64,000 bases of DNA from assembly GCF_003050705.1 (NCBI RefSeq), contig NZ_QAOG01000006.1:124001-188000 (forward strand), in the 5' to 3' direction. A program made the position numbers and the translations under genes. The stretch comes from Sphingomonas aurantiaca (GTDB taxonomy: Bacteria; Pseudomonadota; Alphaproteobacteria; Sphingomonadales; Sphingomonadaceae). Under the pieces are notes generated by a model. The model was not told the origin of the DNA. It searched no databases and saw only the letters and a program-made list of their open reading frames with translations. Positions 31,388 through 40,178 of the stretch are shown piece after piece; positions within the stretch are counted from its first letter, which is position 1, and each line of letters starts with the position of its first letter.

Positions 31388-32164
31388 ATGACGATACATC
31401 TCGACGACTACGAAGCCGGCGACTCGTATGACGGCAAGTACAAGCATGACCTTGCTGCGCTCCAGAAGCGGCTGGAGCATATCCAAGTCGCGCATATCGT
31501 CGGCGGTACGCGCGCGATCGTCATGTTCGAGGGTTGGGACGCGGCGGGCAAGGGCGGTATCATCCAGCGCCTGTCCGCCGAATGGGACCCCCGCAACTAC
31601 AAGGTGTGGCCGATCTCGGCGCCCACCGCGGACGAGAAGGCGCATCATTTCCTGTGGCGCTTCTGGAACCGTCTGCCGGCGGACGGCCATATCGCGGTGT
31701 TCGATCGCAGTTGGTATGGTCGTGTGCTGGTGGAACGCGTCGAAGGGTTTGCGAGCGAGGCCGAATGGCGCCACGGCTATGACGAGATCAACGCGTTCGA
31801 AGCGCAACAGGTCGAGAGCGGCACGACGCTGATCAAGCTGTTCGTCCACACGACGCAGAAGGAACAGGACCGGCGCCTCAAGGCGCGGCTCGACGATCCG
31901 TGGAAGCACTGGAAGACCGGGCTCGACGATTATCACAACCGATCGCGGCGGAAGGACTATCTGGAGGCGATGGCGGAAATGTTCGCGCGCACCGATACCG
32001 CGACCGCGCCGTGGACCGTCATCGACGGCAACGACAAGAAGGCGGCCCGGATCGCAGCACTGACGCTGATCGCGGACCGCCTCGAAGCCGGCGTATCGAT
32101 GGTGCCGCCACCGCTCGACCCGAAGGTCAAGCGCGTGGCGGAGAAGGCGTTAGGACTTCGCTGA
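31388..32164 (+). CDS. ppk2: Polyphosphate kinase 2
   Basis: P-loop kinase that interconverts polyphosphate and nucleotides, usually making GTP or ATP from polyphosphate. The 258 residues show Walker A FEGWDAAGKGGIIQRL, Walker B FDRSWYGRVLVERVEG, the lid region DDPWKHWKTG and DYHNRSRRKDYLEAM, and the closing APWTVIDGNDKKAAR. One-domain class I architecture. It stands 26 bases after aspS and 5 kb from ppk1-ppx, giving this region a full polyphosphate set. It converges with the carbonic anhydrase gene across only four bases. Confidence 0.95.
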   Translation: MTIHLDDYEAGDSYDGKYKHDLAALQKRLEHIQVAHIVGGTRAIVMFEGWDAAGKGGIIQRLSAEWDPRNYKVWPISAPTADEKAHHFLWRFWNRLPADGHIAVFDRSWYGRVLVERVEGFASEAEWRHGYDEINAFEAQQVESGTTLIKLFVHTTQKEQDRRLKARLDDPWKHWKTGLDDYHNRSRRKDYLEAMAEMFARTDTATAPWTVIDGNDKKAARIAALTLIADRLEAGVSMVPPPLDPKVKRVAEKALGLR

Positions 32165-32168
32165 CCCG

Positions 32169-32831
32169 TTAGGCTTTCGCGGATTTGGCCTCTGGTGCAT
32201 CGGCCTGGATGAACTCGTCGTCCGCGTTGAGCAGCAGCATCTGGCCCTTGTCGATGCCGAAATACGCGCCGCGGAGCGCCAGCGTACCGGCAGCCTCGGC
32301 CCTTCTGACGAACGGGAAGGTGCGGAGATTGGCGATCGAGGTGCGGACGGACTCGAGTTCCATCTCGCGACCGGCCTGGTCGCTGTCGCCATACTTGGCG
32401 ATGACCTTCTCGCGCGCGCCGTCGAGCAGGCTGACCCAGTCGGACACGAAACCGCCGGCACCATGGTCCGCGTCGGCAAAGGCCTGCGTCAGCGCGGCCT
32501 TGCAGCCACCGCACTTCTCATGGCCCATCACGACGATCTCTTCGACCTTCAGCTGCGTGACGGCGAACTCGATCGCCGCCGACACGCCGTGATGGCCGCC
32601 ACCGGTCTCGTAGGGCGGCACCAGGTTGGCGACGTTGCGGACGACGAACACTTCGCCGGGCAGCGTATCGAAGATCTGCGCCGGTTCGACGCGGCTGTCC
32701 GAGCAGGCGATGATCATCACCTTCGGGCTCTGGCCGTCCTGAAGCTCCTTCCAGCGCTCGCGCTGCTGCTCCCAGGGGCCGTCCTTGAAGCGGTGATAGC
32801 CTTCGATCATTTCCGGAAAGTGAGTGGGCAC
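32169..32831 (-). CDS. Beta-class carbonic anhydrase
   Basis: Zinc enzyme interconverting CO2 and bicarbonate. In 220 residues the zinc ligands are plain: ACSDSR (Cys, Asp/Arg dyad) and GHEKCGGC (His and Cys). The region [20 protein letters not shown] is also typical. A GTG start at 32831 gives [18 protein letters not shown]; the upstream in-frame extension runs into the palindrome at 32857 and looks non-coding. Divergent from lipA, sharing a 158-base control region. Bicarbonate made here would feed the acetyl-CoA carboxylase subunits encoded at 56825-58665. Confidence 0.95.
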   Translation of the reverse strand: MPTHFPEMIEGYHRFKDGPWEQQRERWKELQDGQSPKVMIIACSDSRVEPAQIFDTLPGEVFVVRNVANLVPPYETGGGHHGVSAAIEFAVTQLKVEEIVVMGHEKCGGCKAALTQAFADADHGAGGFVSDWVSLLDGAREKVIAKYGDSDQAGREMELESVRTSIANLRTFPFVRRAEAAGTLALRGAYFGIDKGQMLLLNADDEFIQADAPEAKSAKA

Positions 32832-32856
32832 GGTTAGCCTTTCATGGACGATTGCA

Positions 32857-32886
32857 TTGCAACATGACAAACTTGTCATGTTGCAA
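32857..32886. promoter_or_regulatory. Perfect 30-base palindrome between carbonic anhydrase and lipA
   Basis: TTGCAACATGACAA (32857-32870), spacer AC, TTGTCATGTTGCAA (32873-32886): fourteen pairs without mismatch. It is 26 bases upstream of the carbonic anhydrase GTG and 103 bases upstream of the lipA ATG. No T-tract follows and it lies between divergent genes, so an operator for a dimeric regulator is more likely than a terminator. I do not recognise the site as a named regulator's consensus. Confidence 0.65.
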
Positions 32887-32989
32887 CTGGTTCCCGGAGA
32901 AGTTTTTATCCTCGGCGAACGGTGATTCCAAGCCGACGACGCGATCGGCTGCCATTGTCTCAAGGGCAGGGCGGGGCTATCTGGCGTCC

Positions 32990-33916
32990 ATGAACGACAT
33001 GACCCCGATGGCTGCGCCGGTTCGTGCGCGCAAGCCCGACTGGATCCGCGTCAAGGCGCCGACCTCCGCTGGCTTTGCAAAGACCCGCGAGCTGATGCGA
33101 TCCAAAAGCCTCACGACGGTGTGCGAAGAGGCGGCATGCCCTAACATCGGTGAATGCTGGTCGAAGAAGCATGCGACGGTCATGATCCTCGGCGATACCT
33201 GCACGCGGGCGTGCGCGTTCTGCAACGTGAAGACGGGCATGCCGCGCGCGGTCGACCGGATGGAGCCGCAGAACGTTGCCGATGCGGCCGCGCAGATGGG
33301 GCTCAACCACATCGTCATCACCTCGGTCGATCGCGACGATCTTCCCGATGGCGGTGCGTCGCAGTTCGTCAAGGTCATCCAGGCGATCCGCGCGTCGAAC
33401 CCCACGACGACGATCGAGATCCTGACGCCCGACTTCCGCAACAAGGCGCAGGCCGCGATCGAGTCGATCGTCGAGGCGCGCCCGGACGTCTACAACCACA
33501 ACCTAGAGACGGTGCCGCGGCTCTATCCGACGATACGCCCGGGCGCGCGCTATTATGCGTCGCTGCGGCTGCTGGAGAGCGTGAAGCGTCACGACCCGTC
33601 GATCTTCACCAAGTCGGGCGTGATGCTGGGGCTCGGCGAGGAGCGCCTTGAGATCCATCAGGTGATGGACGACATGCGCTGCGCCGACATCGATTTCCTG
33701 ACGATGGGCCAGTATCTCCAGCCGACGCCGCGTCATGCGAAGGTCGCCGAGTTCGTGCCGCCCAAGGCGTTCGACGCCTATGCCTCGATCGCGCGCGCGA
33801 AGGGCTTCCTGCTGGTTGCCTCGTCGCCGCTGACCCGGTCGAGCTATCACGCCGGCGACGATTTCGAGCAGTTGCGTGCCAATCGCGACGCGAAGCTGGG
33901 CGTCGTGCGCATCTGA
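32990..33916 (+). CDS. lipA: Lipoyl synthase
   Basis: Radical SAM enzyme inserting two sulfurs into octanoyl groups of lipoate-dependent enzymes. Both clusters are recognisable in 308 residues: the auxiliary cluster [12 protein letters not shown] (CX4CX5C) and the radical SAM cluster CTRACAFC (CX3CX2C). The C-terminal RSSYHAG supplies the serine ligand of the auxiliary cluster. ATG 32990 is used; an earlier ATG at 32852 lies in the palindrome and its 46 extra codons are not family-like. The stop overlaps the ratA start by one base (TGATG), a frequent alphaproteobacterial pairing. Confidence 0.97.
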   Translation: MNDMTPMAAPVRARKPDWIRVKAPTSAGFAKTRELMRSKSLTTVCEEAACPNIGECWSKKHATVMILGDTCTRACAFCNVKTGMPRAVDRMEPQNVADAAAQMGLNHIVITSVDRDDLPDGGASQFVKVIQAIRASNPTTTIEILTPDFRNKAQAAIESIVEARPDVYNHNLETVPRLYPTIRPGARYYASLRLLESVKRHDPSIFTKSGVMLGLGEERLEIHQVMDDMRCADIDFLTMGQYLQPTPRHAKVAEFVPPKAFDAYASIARAKGFLLVASSPLTRSSYHAGDDFEQLRANRDAKLGVVRI

Positions 33917-34389
33917 TGCCGAAGCATTCGGAAACGCGTCATTTGCCGTATACGCCCGAGCAGATGTTCGACCTGGTGGCCGATGTCGGCCGCTACGCCG
34001 AATTCCTGCCCTGGGTCAGCGCAATGCGGGTGCGCTCGAACAGCGAAACCGAGACGCTCGCCGACATGATCGTCGGCTTCAAGGGCCTGCGCGAGACGTT
34101 CACGTCGCGCGTCCAGAAGGTCCGGCCGAGCGAACTCACCGTCGATTATGTCGATGGTCCGCTCAAATATCTGCGCAACGAGTGGCATTTCCGGCCCGAG
34201 CCGCAGGGCTGCGCGGTCGATTTCACCGTCGACTTCGCGTTCAAGAACCGGATGTTCGAGATGATCGCCGGGCAGGTGTTCGGCGCGGCGCTGCGCAAGA
34301 TGATCGGCGCGTTCGAGACGCGCGCCGCCGAACTTTACGGCGTTGATGCGTCGGGCAGCAAGAGTTCGAGCGCGCACAGCGCGGCCTGA
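33916..34389 (+). CDS. RatA/Coq10-family SRPBCC protein
   Basis: Small ligand-binding START-like protein of 157 residues: LPYTPEQMFDLVADVGRYAE and FLPWVSAMRV near the N-terminus, RETFTSRV in the middle and DFTVDFAFKNRMFEMI near the C-terminus. The family includes eukaryotic Coq10, which chaperones ubiquinone, and E. coli RatA, once reported as a ribosome-association toxin. In alphaproteobacteria a Coq10-like role in quinone delivery fits better, but this is inference. Coupled to lipA by a one-base overlap. Its last 55 bases overlap cinA on the other strand. Confidence 0.88.
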   Translation: MPKHSETRHLPYTPEQMFDLVADVGRYAEFLPWVSAMRVRSNSETETLADMIVGFKGLRETFTSRVQKVRPSELTVDYVDGPLKYLRNEWHFRPEPQGCAVDFTVDFAFKNRMFEMIAGQVFGAALRKMIGAFETRAAELYGVDASGSKSSSAHSAA

Positions 34390-34850
34390 AGGCGGATTCC
34401 GCCACGGCCCAGGTCGCCGAAATCCTTGCGATCGGCATGGACGTCGGACGGGTCCCCGCCCTTTTCCGCGCGGCCGAACACGACCGTCCCGACCGGTTTC
34501 TTGAGCGATCCGCCACCGGGGCCGGCGACACCGGTGATCGCGACGGCGATATCTGCGCCGGACTGTTTGAGCGCGGCCTGCGCCATGCTCCAGGCGACCG
34601 CGATCGACACCGCGCCGAACGTGTCGAGCACGTCCGAGCTGATCTTCAGCATGCCGAGCTTGGCGTCGTTCGAATAGGTGACGAAGCCGACTTCGAACAC
34701 GTCCGACGATCCGGGGATCTCGGTGAGCGCCGCGGCGACCAGCCCGCCGGTGCAGCTCTCGGCGACCGCGACGCGGCGCCCGATCGCGCGGTTCTGGTCG
34801 ATGACCTTGCGCGCGGCTTCGACCAGTTCGGCGGGAAGGATGGTATCCAT
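34335..34850 (-). CDS. CinA C-terminal (nicotinamide-nucleotide amidase) domain protein
   Basis: Stand-alone CinA C-domain of 171 residues. RRVAVAESCTGGLVAAALTE, NDAKLGMLKISSDVLDTFGAVS (given here in part) and ITGVAGPGGGSLKKPVGTVV are the family blocks; the AESCTGG serine region is the likely active site. Such proteins (PncC) deamidate NMN to NaMN in NAD recycling. ATG 34850 begins MDTILPAELVEAARK. It overlaps the upstream exported-protein gene by one base and runs 55 bases into the 3' end of ratA antisense. Third gene of ispDF-exported protein-cinA. Confidence 0.92.
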   Translation of the reverse strand: MDTILPAELVEAARKVIDQNRAIGRRVAVAESCTGGLVAAALTEIPGSSDVFEVGFVTYSNDAKLGMLKISSDVLDTFGAVSIAVAWSMAQAALKQSGADIAVAITGVAGPGGGSLKKPVGTVVFGRAEKGGDPSDVHADRKDFGDLGRGGIRLQAALCALELLLPDASTP

Positions 34851-35374
34851 CAGCGAGTCTCCACCGGGCACAAAGGCAGTGAGGCGACCGAAATAGCACC
34901 CCCGCGCGCCTTTTGCGATTTGAGGTAGCGTAGCGTCTCGACGACGATCCCAGCCGTGTTGCGCGGGGGCAGCGGTTCGAGCAGCGTGACGAGCCGGTCG
35001 ATCGTCGCGCAATCGCGCAGCGCGATCCGGCCGACGATCTGCGGCACGAGCAACGTCGTCAGTAGCGGGCGCGCGAAGTCCGAATCGAGCAGCGCATCGA
35101 CAGCAGGGTCGCTGAGCTTAACGATCGCTGCGCGCGCCGCCGGCCATGCGCGCTCGGCTTCGGTCTCGTAGCGTCCGATCAGCGCGCTCGATTGGCGCCG
35201 GATCAGGCTGGCCGAGGGGAGCTGCGCGGCACAGACGCGGCCCGTCTCGCGGATGATGTCGGGCATCGCGACCAAGGTCAGCGATTCGGCCTCGGGGCCG
35301 GTGATGCAGCGTGGTTGCGCCACTGCGGGACTGGCGAGGAGGGCGATCGCGACGAACGCGGCGGTGATCTTCAT
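34850..35374 (-). CDS. Uncharacterised exported protein
   Basis: I do not recognise the family. The first 20 residues (MKITAAFVAIALLASPAVAQ) are a clear signal peptide. The mature protein (154 residues) is mostly helical with Leu/Ala heptad-like runs and has four cysteines, at about RCITG, RVCAAQ, LRDCATI and LPLCPV, which may form two disulfides. It overlaps ispDF upstream by four bases and cinA downstream by one, so it is embedded in an operon whose other genes are cytosolic. A periplasmic or outer-membrane-lipid role is possible but unsupported. Confidence 0.72.
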   Translation of the reverse strand: MKITAAFVAIALLASPAVAQPRCITGPEAESLTLVAMPDIIRETGRVCAAQLPSASLIRRQSSALIGRYETEAERAWPAARAAIVKLSDPAVDALLDSDFARPLLTTLLVPQIVGRIALRDCATIDRLVTLLEPLPPRNTAGIVVETLRYLKSQKARGGAISVASLPLCPVETR

Positions 35375-36534
35375 GCCGGCGCACCGGGGACGCGGACGGT
35401 CGCGACCGCCTGCGCGGCGATTCCCTCGCCGCGTCCGGTGAAGCCGAGTCGCTCGGTCGTGGTCGCCTTGACGCTGACTCGGTCGAGCGTGAGCCCGAGC
35501 AGGTCGGCGATCCGTGCGGTCATCGCCGCGCGGTGCGGGCCGATCTTGGGCGCCTCGCACATGATCGTGAGGTCGACGAAATCGATCCGGCCGCGCTTCT
35601 CGGCGATCAGCTTGGCCGCGTGCTGGAGGAACTGGCCCGAGTCGGCGCCCTTCCACTGCGGATCGCTCGGCGGGAAATGCGTGCCGATATCGCCTGCCGC
35701 GATCGTGCCGAGCAGCGCGTCGGTCAGCGCATGGAGCGCGACGTCGGCGTCGCTATGACCCGACAGGCCCTTGTCATGCGGGATCAGGATGCCGCAGAGC
35801 CAGAGCTCTTCGCCGGTTTCGAGCCGGTGGACGTCGAAGCCCATCGCAGTGCGGGTCTCGTACGAGCTATTGGCGGCGACTCGCGCTTCGGCGGCCGCGA
35901 AATCTTCGGGGTGGGTGACTTTCTCGAGCATCGCCGAGCCCTGCACCAACGCGACGCCGACGCCAAGCCGTCGCACCATCTGCGCGTCGTCGGTCGCCTC
36001 TTCGTCCGCGGGCCAGACCGCATGGGCGGCGCGCAAGGCTTCGACGGCAAACGCCTGGGGAGTCTGCACGCGGTTGAGGTCCGAGCGTGGCACGATGTCG
36101 CCGAGCAGGACGCTGCCGCGCGCGAGCGTGTCGGTCACCGGGAGGACGGGAATGGCCGCATCCCTGGTCTTCAGGGCGGCGACGAGCGAATCGATGACGG
36201 CGGCAGAGAGGAAGGGGCGGGCCGCGTCGTGGACCAGCACGTGAGTCGCCTCGCCGGCCGCTGCGACGCCGTTCGCGACCGACTCGCGGCGTGTGGCACC
36301 GCCGACGACGATCGTCGCGTCGCAGTCGAGTGCTTCGATCGCCATCCTCTGCTGTCCGGCAGCCACCACGACGATCGTCTCGGCGATCGCCGGGTGCGCG
36401 GCGAACGCGTCATGGGAATAGGCGATCATCGGTCGTCCGCCGATGCGTGCATATTGCTTGGGAACCGCGCCCCCGGCGCGCACGCCGGTTCCGGCGGCGA
36501 CGATGATCGCGACGATACGCTGTCCGTGTGCCAT
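35371..36534 (-). CDS. ispDF: Bifunctional IspD-IspF of the MEP isoprenoid pathway
   Basis: One 387-residue polypeptide with two enzymes. The N-terminal half is IspD, the cytidylyltransferase: VAAGTGVRAGGAVPKQY, VLVHDAARPFL, VATVTD-like LPVTDTLARG. The C-terminal half is IspF, the 2-C-methylerythritol cyclodiphosphate synthase: GFDVHRLETGEEL, SGHSDADVALHALTDALLG, DIGTHFPPSDPQWKGADS and the final KATTTERLGFTGRGEGIAAQ. Fusion of the third and fifth steps is frequent in alphaproteobacteria. First gene of its minus-strand unit and divergent from dusB. Confidence 0.97.
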   Translation of the reverse strand: MAHGQRIVAIIVAAGTGVRAGGAVPKQYARIGGRPMIAYSHDAFAAHPAIAETIVVVAAGQQRMAIEALDCDATIVVGGATRRESVANGVAAAGEATHVLVHDAARPFLSAAVIDSLVAALKTRDAAIPVLPVTDTLARGSVLLGDIVPRSDLNRVQTPQAFAVEALRAAHAVWPADEEATDDAQMVRRLGVGVALVQGSAMLEKVTHPEDFAAAEARVAANSSYETRTAMGFDVHRLETGEELWLCGILIPHDKGLSGHSDADVALHALTDALLGTIAAGDIGTHFPPSDPQWKGADSGQFLQHAAKLIAEKRGRIDFVDLTIMCEAPKIGPHRAAMTARIADLLGLTLDRVSVKATTTERLGFTGRGEGIAAQAVATVRVPGAPA

Positions 36535-36625
36535 CCCCGCGACCTAGCGGTTCATCCCGGCACTCGCCAGTCTTGCGGCACACCGCAGGGTGGGGTAGGG
36601 GGATGCCTCTTTTTCAGGCACATTC

Positions 36626-37624
36626 ATGCGTAACTTGACCCCCATCCAGATCGGTCCCGTCCGGATCGAAAGCCCCGTCGTGCTCGCGCCGATGACCGGC
36701 GTCACCGACATGCCGTTCCGCACGCTGGTGCGGCGTTATGGCTCGGGCCTCAACGTGACCGAAATGGTCGCGAGCCAAGCGGCGATCCGCGAGACGCGCC
36801 AGTCGCTGCAGAAGGCGGCGTGGGACCGGCTCGAGGAACCGGTGTCGATGCAGCTCATCGGCTGCACGCCGTACGAGATGGGCGAGGCGGCCAAGCTCAG
36901 CCAGGATCGCGGCGCGGCAATCATCGACATCAATATGGGCTGTCCGGTGCGCAAGGTCGTCAATGGCGATGCGGGGTCGGCGCTGATGCGCGACACCAAG
37001 CTCGCCAGCGCGATCATTGAGGCGACCGTGAAGGCGGTCGACGTCCCCGTGACTCTGAAAATGCGGATGGGCTGGTGCCACGACAGCCTCAACGCGCCCG
37101 ATCTCGCGCGGATCGCCGAGGACCTCGGCATCAAGTTGATCACTGTTCATGGCCGCACGCGCAACCAGATGTACAAGGGCAATGCGGACTGGGGCTTTGT
37201 CCGCAAGGTCAAGGACGCGGTGAGCGTTCCGGTGATCGTAAACGGCGACATCTGCACGATCGAGGACGCCGAGGCGGCGATGGACCAGTCGGGCGCGGAC
37301 GGGCTGATGATCGGTCGCGGCGCCTATGGCCGGCCCTGGGTGCTGGGACAGGTGATGGAGTGGTTCGCCACCGGCCGCCGCATCGAGGATCCGTCGATCA
37401 CCGAGCAATATGATGCGATCGCCGGCCATTACGAGGCGATGCTTGAGCATTACGGGGCCGAGACCGGGGTCAACATGGCGCGCAAGCACATCGGTTGGTA
37501 CACCAAGGGGCTCCCCGGTTCGGCCGAGTTCCGCAACAAGGTGAACCAGATCCCCGATCCCAAGCAGGTCAAGGCGATGCTGGCCGAGTTCTACGCTCCC
37601 TGGCGCGATCTTGCTGCCGCCTGA
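36626..37624 (+). CDS. dusB: tRNA-dihydrouridine synthase B
   Basis: FMN-dependent reductase that makes dihydrouridine in tRNA. The 332 residues form a TIM barrel with [12 protein letters not shown] (FMN-binding start), [23 protein letters not shown] and [11 protein letters not shown] at the FMN phosphate, and the catalytic cysteine in [20 protein letters not shown] helical C-terminal domain follows. dusB ahead of ntrB is a conserved alphaproteobacterial order (nifR3-ntrB-ntrC), so it is probably the promoter-proximal gene of the ntr operon. The ntrB start lies inside its last 14 bases. Confidence 0.97.
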   Translation: MRNLTPIQIGPVRIESPVVLAPMTGVTDMPFRTLVRRYGSGLNVTEMVASQAAIRETRQSLQKAAWDRLEEPVSMQLIGCTPYEMGEAAKLSQDRGAAIIDINMGCPVRKVVNGDAGSALMRDTKLASAIIEATVKAVDVPVTLKMRMGWCHDSLNAPDLARIAEDLGIKLITVHGRTRNQMYKGNADWGFVRKVKDAVSVPVIVNGDICTIEDAEAAMDQSGADGLMIGRGAYGRPWVLGQVMEWFATGRRIEDPSITEQYDAIAGHYEAMLEHYGAETGVNMARKHIGWYTKGLPGSAEFRNKVNQIPDPKQVKAMLAEFYAPWRDLAAA

Positions 37625-38675
37625 CGCGCGTTCTCGTCTGCGGCCTGGCTTTGCGGAACTGTTCTCCGCTCTGCCGGTCGCGGTCGTCGTCGTCGATCCC
37701 GACCACCGCGTTGCGCACGCCAATGCGCTCGCCGAGCAACTGCTGAACCTCTCCGAGCGGCTCATGATCGGCCAGCCGCTCGACGCGATCATCCCGTCGC
37801 CCGACGATCCCCGCAACCGCGACGGTCACGGCCTGGCGGTGTACGACACCGAGATGTCGACCGCGCGCGGCGTCAAGATCCGCGTCGACTTCGCCGAGAC
37901 GCAGATTGCCGATTATCCGGGCTGGCGTGCGATCACGCTTCACGCCGCCGCAACCTCGCGCCGTCTCGGCCATTCCGCGGACCGCGCAGCCGGAGCGAGG
38001 GCGGCCGTCGGGGCCGCGGCCATGCTCGCGCACGAAATCAAGAACCCGCTGTCGGGCATCCGCGGTGCGGCGCAGTTGCTCGGCGCGGGCGAACTCACGA
38101 CGCTGATCGTGACCGAGGTCGACCGGATCGCCGCGCTGATCGACCGGATGCAGGATTTCAGCGATACCCGTCCGCTGCCGCTCGCCAGCGAGAATATCTA
38201 TCCGCTGCTCGGCCATGCGCGCCGGCTTGCGCTTGCCGGGTTCGCGCGCGGCATTTCGATCGAGGAGCGCTTCGATCCGTCGCTGCCGCCCGCGCAGATC
38301 AACCGCGATGCGCTGCTGCAGATCGTCATAAACCTGCTCAAGAACGCGCGCGAAGCCGTTCGAAACGAACGCGAACCGCGCATCGTCCTGACCACCGCCT
38401 ACCGTCACGGCATCACCGTCAGCGCGGGGCCCGGCAAACCCCGTCTGCCGCTGCCGATCGAGATCTGCATCTTCGACAATGGTCCGGGTGCACCTGCCGA
38501 CATCGCCGATCACCTGTTCGATCCGTTCGTCTCCGGCCGTCGCGAAGGGCAGGGGCTGGGCCTCGCGCTTGTTGACAAGCTGACCCGCGACATGGGCGGA
38601 ATCGTCCAATACGCCAGAGAAGGTACGCCCGAAATGACCGTCCTGCGCCTGCTGCTCCCGCGAGCCGCGTCATGA
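37611..38675 (+). CDS. ntrB: Nitrogen-regulation sensor kinase NtrB (GlnL)
   Basis: Soluble histidine kinase/phosphatase of NtrC, normally governed by PII. The 354-residue product has a PAS domain ([20 protein letters not shown] onward), the phospho-acceptor motif [20 protein letters not shown], and an ATPase domain with [21 protein letters not shown] and [16 protein letters not shown] start at 37611, inside dusB, gives the full PAS domain; other starts would cut it. It couples to ntrC by a four-base ATGA overlap. The window also encodes a PII protein (59325) and glutamine synthetase (59807), which this system is expected to control. Confidence 0.93.
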   Translation: MLPPDARSRLRPGFAELFSALPVAVVVVDPDHRVAHANALAEQLLNLSERLMIGQPLDAIIPSPDDPRNRDGHGLAVYDTEMSTARGVKIRVDFAETQIADYPGWRAITLHAAATSRRLGHSADRAAGARAAVGAAAMLAHEIKNPLSGIRGAAQLLGAGELTTLIVTEVDRIAALIDRMQDFSDTRPLPLASENIYPLLGHARRLALAGFARGISIEERFDPSLPPAQINRDALLQIVINLLKNAREAVRNEREPRIVLTTAYRHGITVSAGPGKPRLPLPIEICIFDNGPGAPADIADHLFDPFVSGRREGQGLGLALVDKLTRDMGGIVQYAREGTPEMTVLRLLLPRAAS

Positions 38676-40126
38676 GCACGGTCCTGGTCGTCGACGACGA
38701 TGCCGCGATCCGCACCGTCGTCGCGCAGGCGTTGCGCCGTGCCGGGCATGACGTCACCTCGGCGGACAGCATTGCGCAGCTCGAACGCGCCCTGGCCGTC
38801 TCGCTTCCCGACGTGATCGTCACCGACGTCGTCCTGCCCGATGGCGACGGGATCGATCACGTCCGCAGCGTTGCCGCGCGCTTTCCGCTGCTGCCGATCA
38901 TCGTCCTGTCTGCGCAGAACACGCTGACCACCGCGGTCCGCGCGGCCGAGGTCGGCGCGTATGAATATCTGCCCAAGCCGTTCGACCTCGACGTGCTGAC
39001 CCGCGCGGTCGCCGGTGCGCTCGCGCGCGGCGGGATGATTGGCGAGGATGCGCTCGCCGACGAGGATCGGGCCTTGCCGCTGATCGGCCGGTCGGCGGCG
39101 ATGCAGGACGTGTACCGGATCATCGCGCGCGTCGTTTCGAACGACCTGACCGTGCTGATCTCGGGCGAATCGGGTACCGGCAAGGAACTCGTCGCGCGCG
39201 CGATCCATGATCTGGGGCCGCGCAATGCCGCGCCGTTCGTCGCCATCAACATGGCCGCGATCCCGCGCGAACTGATCGAGGCCGACCTGTTCGGGCATGA
39301 GCGCGGCGCATTCACCGGCGCCGCGACGCGTAACGCAGGTCGTTTCGAACAGGCGGCGGGCGGCACGTTGTTTCTCGACGAGATCGGCGACATGCCGATG
39401 GAGGCGCAGACCCGGCTCCTCCGCGTGCTCCAGTCGGGCGAATTCACCAGCGTGGGTGGTGCGCGGACGATCCGCGTCGACGTCCGCATCGTCGCCGCGA
39501 CCAATCGCGATCTGAACGCGCAGGTCGCGGCGGGGCAGTTTCGCGAAGACTTGTTCTACCGTCTCAACGTCGTGCCAATCGCGCTGCCGGCGTTGCGTGA
39601 GCGGCGCCAGGACATTGCGCTGCTCGCGCGGCATTTCCTCGACCATGCCGCGATCCAGGGGCTGCCACGTCGGCAACTCGGCAGCGACGCGCTCACCGAA
39701 CTCGGCGCGCATGACTGGCCAGGCAACGTCCGCGAACTCGAGAATCTGATGCGACGGCTGGCGGTGCTCGCGCGCGACGAGGTGATCGGCGCCGACGCGA
39801 TCCGGGCGATGATCGGGACGCAGGCGATCATCGGCGAACCGGTCGATATCGAGATCGGCCATGCGGTCCGCGCGATGATCGAACGGATCGCGCGCGACAA
39901 TCCCGCCGCGCTCGACGACGGCACGCTGTACGACCGCGTCATCGGCGAGGTCGAACGCCCGCTGATCGAGGCGATGCTGGCGCGCCACGGCCAGAACCAG
40001 CTCCGCGCCGCGCGCGCGATGGGGATCAACCGCAACACGCTGCGCAAGCGACTGGATACGCTGGGCATCGATATCGGCGGCACCGCGCTAGACGGTGATC
40101 GCGCGGAAGAACGAGAACGACGCTAA
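38672..40126 (+). CDS. ntrC: Sigma-54-dependent response regulator NtrC
   Basis: Activator of nitrogen-scavenging genes. The 484 residues comprise a receiver domain (VVDDDAAIRTVV, phospho-acceptor in DVIVTDVVLPDGDG, switch lysine in YLPKPFDLDV), an AAA+ domain with Walker A GESGTGKELVARAIH, the intact sigma-54 contact loop ERGAFTGAATRNAGRFEQAA and Walker B GTLFLDEIGDMP, and a C-terminal Fis-type helix-turn-helix (LRAARAMGINRNTLRKRL). All parts needed to open sigma-54 promoters are present. A fitting promoter is seen at 59241 before glnB. Follows ntrB by overlap; 52 bases precede ntrY. Confidence 0.96.
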   Translation: MSTVLVVDDDAAIRTVVAQALRRAGHDVTSADSIAQLERALAVSLPDVIVTDVVLPDGDGIDHVRSVAARFPLLPIIVLSAQNTLTTAVRAAEVGAYEYLPKPFDLDVLTRAVAGALARGGMIGEDALADEDRALPLIGRSAAMQDVYRIIARVVSNDLTVLISGESGTGKELVARAIHDLGPRNAAPFVAINMAAIPRELIEADLFGHERGAFTGAATRNAGRFEQAAGGTLFLDEIGDMPMEAQTRLLRVLQSGEFTSVGGARTIRVDVRIVAATNRDLNAQVAAGQFREDLFYRLNVVPIALPALRERRQDIALLARHFLDHAAIQGLPRRQLGSDALTELGAHDWPGNVRELENLMRRLAVLARDEVIGADAIRAMIGTQAIIGEPVDIEIGHAVRAMIERIARDNPAALDDGTLYDRVIGEVERPLIEAMLARHGQNQLRAARAMGINRNTLRKRLDTLGIDIGGTALDGDRAEERERR

Positions 40127-40150
40127 TTCTGTCATTATGTGGTTTCCCGG

Positions 40151-40178
40151 CAACGGTTGACGTTGTATCGGGGCAACG
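40151..40178 (+). promoter_or_regulatory. Alternating short inverted repeats before ntrY
   Basis: CAACG (40151-40155), CGTTG (40161-40165) and CAACG (40174-40178) occur in the ntrC-ntrY gap, the last directly before the ntrY ATG. The middle copy can pair with either neighbour, and pairing with the last one would cover the start. Arms are only five bases, so this is weak. Confidence 0.25.

Noticed and set aside
32852..32989. Longer lipA start at ATG 32852
   Set aside because: The extra 46 codons read through the perfect palindrome and are rich in Cys/Ser/Asn unlike LipA; ATG 32990 gives the normal length.
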